Part shown: positions 18,066 through 30,100 of the stretch, piece by piece
Layout: each line of letters begins with the position of its first letter
Numbering within the stretch: position 1 is the first letter of the stretch
DNA from: Brevibacillus fortis
GTDB lineage: Bacteria > Bacillota > Bacilli > Brevibacillales > Brevibacillaceae
Direction of reading: 5' to 3'
DNA length: 33,531 nucleotides
Assembly: GCF_003013395.1 (NCBI RefSeq)
Contig: NZ_PXZM01000064.1
Span: forward strand, 1 to 33,531
The notes under the pieces: model-generated
What the model was told of the DNA's origin: nothing
The model's database searches: none
Seen by the model: the letters and a program-made list of their open reading frames with translations, nothing else
Translations under genes and position numbers: made by a program

Positions 18066-21000
18066 ATGAATAACATTGAAACGTATTATCCCGTTACTCC
18101 TTTGCAGCAGGGACTCATTTTCCACAGCTTGCTGGAACCAGAGTCCGGAGCCTATATCGTACAGATGGGCTTGAAGCTGCAAGGTCCCTTGAACATTCCG
18201 TTATTCGAACAGGCATGGCAATGCCTAGTAGACAGACACGCTATTTTTCGCACCAGGTTTATTGGCGGTAAAGTAAAAGAATACGTCCAGGTTGTCTTGA
18301 AAGAGCTGAAGGTTTCCCTGGTGGAACATGACATTATTCATCTTTCCTCCTCCGAACAAGAAGCGTTTCTACATGCCTTTACTAAAAATGATCGCAAACG
18401 TGGTTTCAATATCGAAGAAGCGCCGTTGATGAGATTAGATCTGTTCCGTTTGAGTAGTAATACCTTTCATTTTTCGTGGACCTTGCACCACGTGCTGATA
18501 GACGGATGGAGTATGCCGCTAGTCTTCGGGGAAGTGTTTGCGGCGTACAACATGCTATGCAAAGGACAGCCTGTACAACTTCCTCCGGTTAAATCTTACC
18601 GTGACTACATCGTCTGGCTGAAAAAGCAGGACTTGAAGCAAGCGGAGGCGTTTTGGCGCACGTATCTACAAGGCGTTACGGAAACCACGCCACTGTCATT
18701 CGGTCGAGCTTATAAAAATCCGTACCTTGATCAGAAAAATTATCGGGAGCTAGATCTGACCGTTTCCGAGGCCATCTCCAAATCATTACAGACATTGGCT
18801 CGTCAACATCGCCTGACGGTCAACACGATCGTGCAGGGCGCATGGGCACTGCTGTTGAATCGCTACAGTGGACAGGACGACATTATTTTCGGCGCAACGG
18901 TATCCGGACGTCCTGCCGATTTGCCTGGAGTCGAGACGATGATTGGTCTGTTTATTAATACACTCCCTGTCCGCGTGCAGGTAAAAGCGGAGGAGAGCGT
19001 AATCAATTGGCTCAAATCTTTGCAACAACAGCAAGCCGACTTCCGCCAGTACGAATATACTCCACTAGTGGAAATCCAAGGCTGGAGCGACTTGCCGCGT
19101 GGACAATCCCTGTTTGAGAGCATTCTCGTCTTTGAAAATACTCCTGTCGGTAATTCTAGCGGCGGTAGTGGAGAGAGTGAGCTTTCGATAATAGATGTAC
19201 ATTCCGAGGAGCAAACCAATTATCCATTTACTCTGGTTGCGGCGTCAGGCAAAACAATCGACATCAAAGTCAAATTTGATGAAAGTCAGTTTGAGCTTCC
19301 ATCTATTGAGCGAGTTCTTGATCAGCTTCATTCACTACTAATTTCTATCGCTAAAAACGCCAAGCAACGGATTGCCGACCTTTCTATAATCAGCGAAAAC
19401 GAACGTGAACAGGTTCTCGTTCAGTGGAACCAGACGGCGGAGGAATATCCGAGCGGCCTGTGCGTTCATCAGGCGTTTGAACAACAAGTGGAGAAATCAT
19501 CAGATGCGATTGCCGTTACTTATAAAAACGTAGAACTAACCTACAAGGAACTAAACGAGCGAGCAAACCAACTGGCCCATCAGCTCGTAAGTAAAGGGGT
19601 AAAACCGGATACACTCGTCGGCATATGCGTGCATCGTTCCCCTGAGATGATCATCGGTATACTCGGTGTTTTAAAAGCGGGAGCTGCCTATGTACCGATT
19701 GACCCGGCTTACCCGCAAGAGCGCATCGCCTATATGATCGAGGATTCACAGACAAATGTTGTGCTGACCCAGCAGTCTCTCATGGACATCTTGCCAGCAA
19801 CACAGGCGAATGTCATTTGTATAGACAGCAATCATGTAACGAATGAACCTATCGCCAACGTTGCTTGCAAGGTCACAGACCATAACCTTGCCTATGTAAT
19901 CTATACCTCTGGTTCAACAGGACAGCCAAAAGGGGTAATGGTAGAGCACCACAGTGTGGTAAATATGGCTCATTCCTTGATCAATGCTTTTGATATTCAG
20001 CCAACCAGTCGTGTTCTGCAATTTACCTCGTTTAGCTTTGACGTATCGGTGTCGGAGATTGTGATGGCCTTACTCGCTGGTGCGACGCTGGTCATCGAGG
20101 ATCGAGAGTCCCTTTTGCCAGGCCCTGAGCTGATCCAAGTTTTGCAAGAACAACGCATTACCACCGTATCCATGGTTTCTTCCGTACTAGCGGCACTGCC
20201 TGAAGCTGACCTGCCTGACCTTTGCACCTTGATTGTAGGCGGCGAAGCTCCGAGCCGTGAACTTGTGGCACGCTATGCGGCGAATCGCCAGTTCTTCAAC
20301 TGCTACGGTCCAACGGAAGCAACGGTTTGCTCCACGATGATGCGTTGCCAGGCTGGAATGAGCAATCCGCCTATCGGTCGACCAATTGCCAACGCGACGA
20401 TGTACGTTCTGGATGCAATTATGCAGCCCGTGCCTATCGGCGTACCAGGTGAACTGTATATCGGAGGAAAAGGCTTGGCTCGCGGCTACTGGAATCGTAC
20501 AGAACAAACAGTAGAACGCTTTATCACTCATCCGTTCGGCAAAGAAGGAGAGCGCCTCTATCGGACAGGCGACCTTGTTCGCTATCTGCAAGACGGCAAC
20601 ATCGAATTCCTTGGACGTATGGATGATCAAGTCAAAATTCGCGGTTATCGCATTGAATTGGGAGAAATTGAAAATTCGCTCAGACAGCATCCTGCCGTCC
20701 ATGAAGTTGTGGTCATCGTCCGTGAAGAAAAAGCGGGAGGCAAACGCTTGGCCGCTTATCTGGTAGCAACGGGAGACAAGCCAACTGCCGAGGAGCTCGC
20801 TCTTTTCCTGAAAGAATCGTTGCCTGAATACATGATACCAGCAGGCTTTGTATGGCTAGAGACTATTCCGCTCACGGTTAATGGAAAAGTAGACCGACGA
20901 GCACTACCAGTACCAGATTGGGGACAACTTTCCACGCAGCGTAATTATGTTGCCCCCCGTACTCCTACTGAGGAGCTGGTAGCCAACATCTGGGCGCAGG

Positions 21001-21190
21001 TTCTCTCGGTAGAACGAGTCGGTAGCTACGACGATTTCTTTGAGCTTGGAGGCCATTCTCTTTTGGCTACGCAAACCATCTCCCGCTTAAAAGAAGCGTT
21101 TAGCGTAGAGTTACCGCTCCGTGCCTTATTCGAATACTCGACAGTCAACAGACTCAGCGAATTTATTGTATCCATGAACGAGGACAAATC
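18066..21190 (+). other. lgrD: LgrD module 13 (C-A-T) with acceptor docking N terminus, predicted Trp
   Basis: The first residues, MNNIETYYPVTPLQQG, resemble the short acceptor docking segments that precede C domains which take a chain from an E domain in another protein. The C domain (to about 19400) has HHVLIDG from 18486. The A domain (about 19470-20920) has specificity residues D-V-S-S-I-G-C-V-C-K, very like modules 9 and 11. The T domain (20946 to about 21180) has GGHS with Ser codon 21057. Trp13 follows from code similarity and position. Confidence 0.85.
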
Positions 21191-24100
21191 TGGACTCTCT
21201 AGCATTCCGCTGGTACCCGTTTCACGTGATCGACATTTGCCGCTTTCCTTTGCACAGCAGCGTTTATGGTTCTTTGACCGCTTGATGCCAAACAGTGCTC
21301 TCTACAACATTCCAACTGCCGTTCGTTTGCAAGGAGAGCTTAACATTGAAGCGCTGGAGCAAAGTTTGCAGATGATTATCTGCCGTCACGAGAGTTTGCG
21401 TACAACATTCTCTGACATTAACGGGGAAGCCGTTCAGGTGATTCATCCAGAGGTTGATTGGAAACTGAGCAGAATGGATATACGAGAGCTGCCAGATGAT
21501 AGACGAGACGACGAAGGACAACGCTTGACCAAAGAAGATGCAAACAAGCCGTTTGACCTCGTCACAGGACCGCTCATTCGTGCGACGATTATTCAAACAG
21601 GAGAGCAGGATTTCATCTTCCTGCTGAACGTACACCATATCATCGCCGATGGTTGGTCAGCGGGTGTTTTACTCAGCGAATTATTTACCTGCTATCAGGC
21701 ATTTAGCAAATCAGAAGTACCGCAACTTACCAACCTGCCTATACAATACGCAGATTATGCGGCATGGCAGCGCGAATGGCTTACAGGAGACGTATTGGAA
21801 AAACAACTGTCCTACTGGCGTGCAAAGCTGGGTGGAGCAGAACCGCTTCTCGCCTTGCCGACAGATCGTCCCCGTCCTGCTGTTCAGTCCTATGAAGGAA
21901 ACAGCATCACACTGATGTTTGACAAAGAGCTGATGACGAATCTGCTTTCCTTGAGCAAACGCGAAGGTACGACGTTGTTTATGACGTTGCTCGCAGCATT
22001 CGAAGTATTTCTGTATCGATATACAGGACAAGACGACATCCTCGTCGGTACTCCTGTAGCAGGACGCAGTCACCAAGAGACAGAAGGATTAATTGGATTT
22101 TTCATCAACACATTGGCAATGCGAACAGATTTGTCAGGCGACCCTAGCTTCAGAGAGGTACTTAGCCGTGTGCGGGAAACAGCCTTGGGAGCCTATTCCC
22201 ATCAAGATCTACCCTTTGAAAAGCTCGTAGACGAGCTGCAATTAGAGCGCAGTCTCAGTTACTCACCATTGTTCCAAGTGATGTTCGTTCTGCAAAATAT
22301 TCCGGTTCAGGTAGAAGCACTTGACGGGATTCGCATGTTGCCGCCAAAAGGTAGTCAACAGGTAGAGACAACCAAGTTTGATCTCACCTTGACGATGGCA
22401 GAGACGGCAGACGGCCTGTCCGCTACATTCGAGTACAACACATCTCTATTTAATCAGAATACAGTAGAACGAATGATCGAACACTTTACCCAGCTGCTCA
22501 AAGCCGTTGCTGACAACGCAAATCAAGCCATCACCGCTATACAACTGATGGGAGAAACGGAGCAGCAGCAGGTAGTATCTGAATGGAACAACACCGTAGT
22601 TGCCTACTCCAAGGATCATTGCGTGCATGAATTGGTGGATCAGGTCGCCCATGAAATGCCCAACCAGCTGGCTGTTCTCACACGCGACCAATCCATTACC
22701 TATGCGGAATTGAATGCCAAAGCGAATCAACTGGCGCATTATCTGCAGAAGCAGGGAATCGGTCAGGAAAATCTGGTAGGGATCTGCGTTGAGCGCTCTA
22801 TCGAGATGCTGATCGGTCAACTAGCTATCATGAAAGCTGGCGGTGCCTACGTACCAATGGACCCAGCGTATCCCAAGGATCGTCTCGCCTTCATGATGCA
22901 GGATGCAGGTATGTCGATTGTACTTACACAAGCCAGACTCGCAGAAAAACTCCCTGCGGGTACGAGCCAATTGATTTGCCTAGACTCAGACTGGGAGTCG
23001 ATCGCCCAAGAAAGTACGACGACTCCAATGAACTTGACTACGACGAACCAGCTTGCTTACGTCATCTACACATCTGGTTCGACAGGTACGCCAAAAGGGG
23101 TTGAGATCGAGCACGCCGCGCTTCTCAATCTAATTTCTTGGCATCAACGAGTATATAATGTCACGTCCGTAGATCGAGCATCGCAGATCTCCGGGACGGC
23201 ATTTGACGCATCTGTATGGGAAATTTGGCCTTATTTAACAAAAGGATCCACACTTTATTTGCCAGAAGAGGAAATCCGTCTTGTACCGGAAAAACTCCGT
23301 GATTGGCTCATCGATTCTGAGATCACCATCAGCTTTTTGCCGACGCCTTTAACAGAGAGCTTGCTGGCTCTGAATTGGCCGAGCCATACCAAGCTTCGTT
23401 ACATGCTGACAGGAGGAGACAAGCTCCATCACTATCCAAGTGCGAAACTTCCGTTTACCCTGGTGAACCAATACGGTCCAACCGAAAACGCAGTCGTTGC
23501 AACAGCTGGTATCGTTCCGATAGGGGCAGGACAAAGCTTTGCACCATCCATTGGACGTCCTATTGATAACGTGCAAGTCTATCTTCTCGATGCGAGTATG
23601 CAGCCTGTTCCCGTAGGAGTCACTGGTGAGCTATACATTGGTGGAAGTTCCTTGGCGCGCGGCTACCTGAACCGTCCCGAACTGACACAAGAGCGCTTTG
23701 TCACTCATCCTTTTAGCGAAATAGAAGGAGCACGTCTCTACCGCACAGGGGATTTGGTGCGCTACCTGGCGGACGGCAACATTGAGTTCATCGGTCGTGC
23801 AGATGATCAGACGAGTATTCGCGGATTTCGCGTCGAACTGGGTGAAGTAGAAACAGCCATTATCGCTCACCCTGCGGTAAAAGAAGCAGTGGTCACTGTC
23901 TGCACGGATCATCAAGGAACGAAGCGTCTTACTTCCTACCTGGTTTTAGAAGAGGACACGGAGATTGCTACAAGTGACATCCGCAAAGCGCTAAAGGAAG
24001 TACTGCCTGATTACATGGTTCCTGCATTTTTCATCCCGTTAGATTATCTGCCGCTCACACCAAACGGAAAGGTAGATCGTAAAAATTTGCCTGCACCTGA

Positions 24101-27100
24101 TTTCAATCGTCCTGAGTTGGAAGGAAAATTTGTCTCACCAACTACGGAGAAGGAGCAACACCTTGCCGCTATATGGAAAGAAGTTCTCGGTATTGACCAA
24201 ATTGGAATACACGATAATTTCTTCGAGCTGGGTGGTGATTCGATTCTCAGTATCCAGATTGTGTCACGTGCCAATCAATCAGGTCTAAGGCTCACTCCGA
24301 AGCAATTATTCGAATACCAAACCATCGCTGAATTAGCAGAGGTCGTAGAGGAAAAAGAAGCGATCCTTGCTGAACAAGGTCCTATTATCGGCGAATTGCC
24401 ACTCTTGCCGATTCAGAAGTGGTTCTTCCAGCTTCCGTTGAAGAACAGACATCACTGGAATCAATCCGTGCTGCTCTCCATTCAGGCAGGCATTGATCAG
24501 GAAGTACTGAAACAAGCGGTAGGGCACCTACTCTTTCAGCACGATGCTTTACGCATGCGCTATACACAGACAGAGTTCGGCTGGAAACAAGAGATGGATG
24601 CGCCAAGTGATACGATTCCATTCCGGATTGAAAATCTGACCCACCTGACACCAGATGAACAATTCAAGGCTATCGAAAAGATTGCAGATGAGACACAGGC
24701 AAGTCTGAATTTGTTTGAAGGGCATGTGGTTCAGTCCATTTATTTCTATTTGGGTCAAGACCAACCCAATCGCCTGTTGATCGTCGCCCATCACTTAGTC
24801 ATAGACGGGGTATCGTGGCGCATTATTCTAGAGGACTTGCACAACGCCTACCAACAAATTGCCACAGGGCAAGAGGTGAAACTACCAGCGAAAACCACAT
24901 CCTACAAAGAATGGGCGGATGAACTGGAGCGCTACGCGAATTCAGATGCTTTGCAAAACGAAAAAAGATACTGGTTGACCAAATCCTCCGTCGATTCAGC
25001 ACAACTACCTGTGGACGTGACGGATGATGGGGAAAATACAGAAGCAACTACAATGTCCGTCAGCGCTACATTGACCAGCGAAGAAACCAAAGCACTACTG
25101 CAAAACGTACCGCAGGCATACCGCACTCAGATCAATGACGTCCTGCTAACCGCTTTGGCGAAGTCACTTACTCGGTGGACGGGTAATCGATCTGTGTTCG
25201 TAAACGTAGAAGGGCATGGCCGTGAAGAATTGTCAGAGAGAATCGATCTGTCCCGTACCATCGGCTGGTTCACCAGCATGTATCCGGTGCACCTTCAATG
25301 GGACGAAACATTCTCCATAGGAAAAGCACTTTTGACGACCAAAGAAGAACTGCGTGCGATCCCAAACAAAGGGCTTGGTTACGGCGTTCTTCGTTACCTC
25401 CATGCGGATCAGAATATTGTCGATGAAATTTCCCGCATTCAAGCACAAGTGCTGTTCAACTATATGGGAAAAATCGATCAGATTGTCGATGGCGATTCCT
25501 TATTTGGCTGGGCACCTGAGTCCAGCGGTTCCAACCTTAGCCCGGCCGCCGAACGACACCACCTGATCGACGTAAATAGTGTCGTTGCAGGGGAACAACT
25601 GCATGTGACTTGGCGATACAGTGAGAAGATTCATCTAAAGAGCACGATTACAGCTGTCGCGAAGGACTATATGGATGCGCTTCGTGAGATTATTGCCCAT
25701 TGTGCGACAGAGGAAGCTGGCGGTTACTCACCATCCGATTTTCCTCTGGCTGAATTGGATCAGAAGAGTATCGACAAACACATTGGTTCTGACCGACATA
25801 TCGAGGATATCTATACACTTTCGCCGCTCCAACAAGGGATGCTGTTCCACTCCCTGTATGCAAGCGACAGCGGGGATTACGTCGTCCAATTTGCCATTGA
25901 TTTCAAGAACCTGAATGTGCCGGTATTCGAGCAAGCATGGCAAAAAGTGATGGACCGCCATTCCATTCTAAGAACGCACTTTGTCTGGGAAGGTTTGAAT
26001 CAATCACACCAAATTGTCCGCAAAGAGGTTAACGTATCTCTTTGTCAGGAAGATTGGCGTCATCTGCATTCGGATGTACAGGATGAGATGTTTACCGCTT
26101 TTCTAGAGGAAGACCGTAGACGAAGCTTCGATATTACACATGCTCCTTTGTCACGATGGGTTGTCTTCCGAACAGGAGAAGAAAGCTATCGCTTCGTTTG
26201 GAGCTTCCATCACGTCCTACTTGATGGTTGGAGCGTTCCTTTGGTACTTAATGAGCTGTTTGCCTATTATGCCTCGATCAGCGAAGGACAAGAAGTTAAG
26301 CTTGGACATCCTCAGCCGTTTTCCCAGTACATTGCTTGGTTGAAACGTCAGGATATGCAGGAAGCCAAGCAATTCTGGGTAAACCAACTAAAAGGCTTTT
26401 ACGAACCAACTACCTTGGGAATGAGCAAAACAGTAGTCACCGCGGGACCGAAGCAATACGAAGAGAAGAGCATCCTCTTGTCAGAAGAAACAAGCGAGCA
26501 CTTGCAAAAATTCGTACGCGAACGCCAGTTAACACTCAATACCTTGGTACAAGGGGCGTGGGGATGGATTCTGGGAAGCTACAGCGGGGAAGAGGAAGTG
26601 ATTTTTGGTGCGACAGGTTCAGGGCGTCCGGCAGACCTCTCCAATGTTGAGACGATCGTAGGCTCCTTTATCAATACCTTACCTGTTCGGATATCATTGC
26701 AGACGAACGCGACCGTGCTAGAGTGGCTGAGAGACTTGCAGCACAAGCAATTAGAGATACGCCATTATGAATACACTCCGCTGTTCGACATCCAAGGATG
26801 GAGCGATCTGCCGCGTGGATCTGCACTGTTTGAATCGATACTCGTATTTGAGAACTATCCGGCTGTACAAGCAGCAGGGCAAGAAACAGACGAGTCTAAT
26901 GCAGCTATGCCCAGTGTTTCTTTGGAAATTCACGACGTAGCAGCTGTCGAACAAACGAATTATCCACTTACCTTGGTGGCAGCACCAGGCAAGCAAGTGG
27001 CAATCAAACTCAAGTATGAACAAAATCGTTTTGATGACGCGATGATCGAGCGGGTCTTGAACCAAATTACCCAACTCATGGTCACTATGAGCAAGTCTCC

Positions 27101-30100
27101 GGAGATGCATCTGAGTGACGTGACGTTGATAGATGATATCGAGCGCGAGCAGGTACTCATCGAGTGGAATCGCACAGAGAAGGAGTATCCACGCGAGCTT
27201 TGCATCCATCAGGCATTTGAACAACAAGTCGCGAAAACTCCTGAAAATATTGCACTTGAGTATAAACAACAAGCCTTGACTTATGCGGAGCTGAACCAAA
27301 GAGCCAACCAGTTAGCGCATCTGCTTCTCGCTCAAGGAGTGCAGCCTGATACGACTGTTGCCATCTGCGTGGAGCGCTCCATGGAAATGATCATTGGCAT
27401 TCTTGGTGTGTTAAAAGCGGGAGCAGCCTATGTACCGGTTGATCCAGCTCATCCCGAAGAAAGAATGGCCTTCATGCTGGAAGATTCACAAGCAGCTGTC
27501 GTGCTGACACAAGCGAGACTTGCAGAGCCATTCACAAAAACGAAAGCGAACGTCATTTGCCTGGATGAAGATCGGTTCTACGAGCGGATGTCCGTAGAAA
27601 ACGCACAAAGCGGTGTAGGTTCAACCAATCTCGCCTATATCATCTACACATCCGGTACAACGGGATTGCCTAAAGGGGTAGCTGTTGAGCATCGCAGTGT
27701 GATGAATATGGTGCAGGCTTACATGAGTTACTTCGAAATATCCGAATCCAGCCGTGTCCTGCAATTTACGTCATTTGGCTTCGACGTTTCCATTTCTGAG
27801 ATTCTACAGGCTCTGCTCTCAGGAGGAACGTTAATCATCGAAGATCGTGAGTCTCTGTTACCAGGCCCAGACCTCGTTCGCACCCTTCGTGAACGTCGCA
27901 TCAGCAAGGTATCGATGGCATCTTCGGTACTCGCGTCACTACCTGTTGAAGAGTACCCGGATCTGGTCTGCCTTGAGGTGGGAGGAGACGCATGCAGCCG
28001 TGAACTGGTTGCCCACTATGCAAAAGGACGAAAATTTTATAACTGCTACGGACCGACGGAAGCAACAGTTGGTACGGTCATCGCTCTTTTAACGGATGCT
28101 GACAATGCCCCGACTATTGGACGTCCATTCCCGAATACCAAGCTGTACGTGTTGGATCGAAATCTTCAGCCAGTCCCTATCGGTGTTCCGGGAGAGCTGT
28201 ACATTGGTGGCGAGAGTCTTTCGCGTGGTTATTGGAATCGTCCAGAGCTTACAGCAGAGCGATTTATTCCGAATCCATTCGGTCAACCGGGAGAACGCCT
28301 CTATCGAACAGGCGACCTCGTCCGTTATTTGCCAGATGGCAACGTGGACTACATCGGTCGTGTCGACGATCAGGTGAAAATCCGTGGGTTCCGTATCGAG
28401 TTAGGCGAAATTGCAGAAGCATTGAGACAACATGAAGCAATCAAAGAAGCAGTCGTTATTGCGAGAGAAGCTAGACCTGGTGACAAACGATTGGTAGCAT
28501 ATCTGACCAATGCTTTGGAGCAGGAGACGTCCATAGACGAAATCAAGCTCTGGCTCAAAGAGAAGCTTCCCGAGTACATGATCCCGTCGCATTTCATGTG
28601 GCTTCCGGAAATTCGACTTACGATCAACGGAAAAATTGACCGCAAAGCATTACCTACGCCAGATTGGGGCCAGCTTACAGCCGTATATGTCGCTCCACGT
28701 ACCCCAGTGGAAGAAATGGTCGCCAACGTCTTTGCTGAAATCCTCTCCACAGAGAAAGTGGGCGTACATGACAACTTTTTCGAATTAGGCGGACACTCGC
28801 TGCTTGCAACGCAGACAGTTTCTCGCCTGCGGGAAATCTTTGGGGTAGAGTTGCAAATTCGTACGTTGTTTGAATACCCAACAGTCGAAGGGCTTAGTGA
28901 ACAGCTGGTTATGCTCACCAAGCAAACATCCATCAAGATGGCTCCACCGATTGTGAGCGTATCTCGCAAAGAACCGCTCCCATTGTCATTTACCCAGCAG
29001 CGTTTGTGGTTCCTGGAGCAGTTCACGCAAGGAAGCTCAGTCAATAATATTCCATCCTTCTTACGTATCCAAGGAGACCTCAGCATATTCGCTTGGGAAA
29101 AAAGCTTGAAAGCCATCATACAGCGTCACGAGAGCTTGCGTACTCGCTTTGAGGTTCGTGACGGACGACCTGTTCAAGTGATTCACCCTCAGGACGATTG
29201 GGTAATGATCCAAACCGATTTGCGGGCTATGAAACCTGCTGAACGGGAAGCAGAAGTCAAACGCCTTGCCGAGCAGGCCACACTCGAGCCATTTGACCTG
29301 ACCAAAGGTCCGTTGCTCCGAGCAAATCTGGTTCAGCTCGACGAAAATGACTTTGTGTTCCTGTTCGTGATGCACCACATTGCTGCAGACGGTTGGTCGA
29401 TGGGAATTTTGATGAGCGAATTAATGACCAATTACAAAGCGTTTAGTCAAGGAGTGGCATCGCCACTTACGGAACTGCCAATCCAATATGCAGATTTTGC
29501 TGTCTGGCAGCGTGAATGGTTAAGTGGAGAGGTTCTTGATGGACAGCTCGAGTACTGGAGAGAAAAACTCAAGGGCAGTGAACCATTACTGCAACTACCA
29601 ACAGATCGACCGCGCCCATCTGTACAGACATACGAAGGAGAGAAGCTCTCCATTCAGTTTGGAGCCGACCTCTTGGAAGAATTGCGTAATCTGAGCGGAA
29701 AAGAAACGACTACACTCTTCATGACATTGGTTGCAGCCTTCCAAACGCTGCTGTACCGCTATACGAATCAAGAAGATATTCTCGTCGGAACTCCGATTGC
29801 GGGACGTAACAAACAAGAGACGGAGCAGCTGATCGGTTACTTCATCAATACACTCGTTTTACGCACAGATATGTCAGGTCAACCAAGCTTCCGCGAATTG
29901 CTTGCACGCGTTCGTGAAACAGCTCTGGGAGCTTATGCACACCAAGACGTTCCATTTGAAAAATTGTTAGATGAACTGCAGCTGGAGCGTAGTATGAGCT
30001 ACTCGCCACTATTCCAAGTGATGTTTATTCTGCAAAACATCCCGATGAAGGTAGATCCTGTTGATGATATTCAGATAAGCAGCTTTGACGTCGGCGCGGA

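Larger units (their letters stand above)
18066..25799 (+). repeat. lgrD: Bimodular repeat unit, copy 3 (modules 13-14)
   Basis: It has the same seven-domain order; distance to the opening motif of module 15 is 7,725 bases. Module 15 (25800-28935) is the first half of a fourth unit, after which the pattern is replaced by the Gly module and R domain. Confidence 0.85.

Noticed and set aside
28370..29119. Long reverse-strand open frame (249 codons) opposite lgrD
   Set aside because: It lies antisense to fully conserved A, T and C domain sequence, its composition is Ser/Arg/Cys-rich as expected of a shadow, and no recognisable domain is seen.
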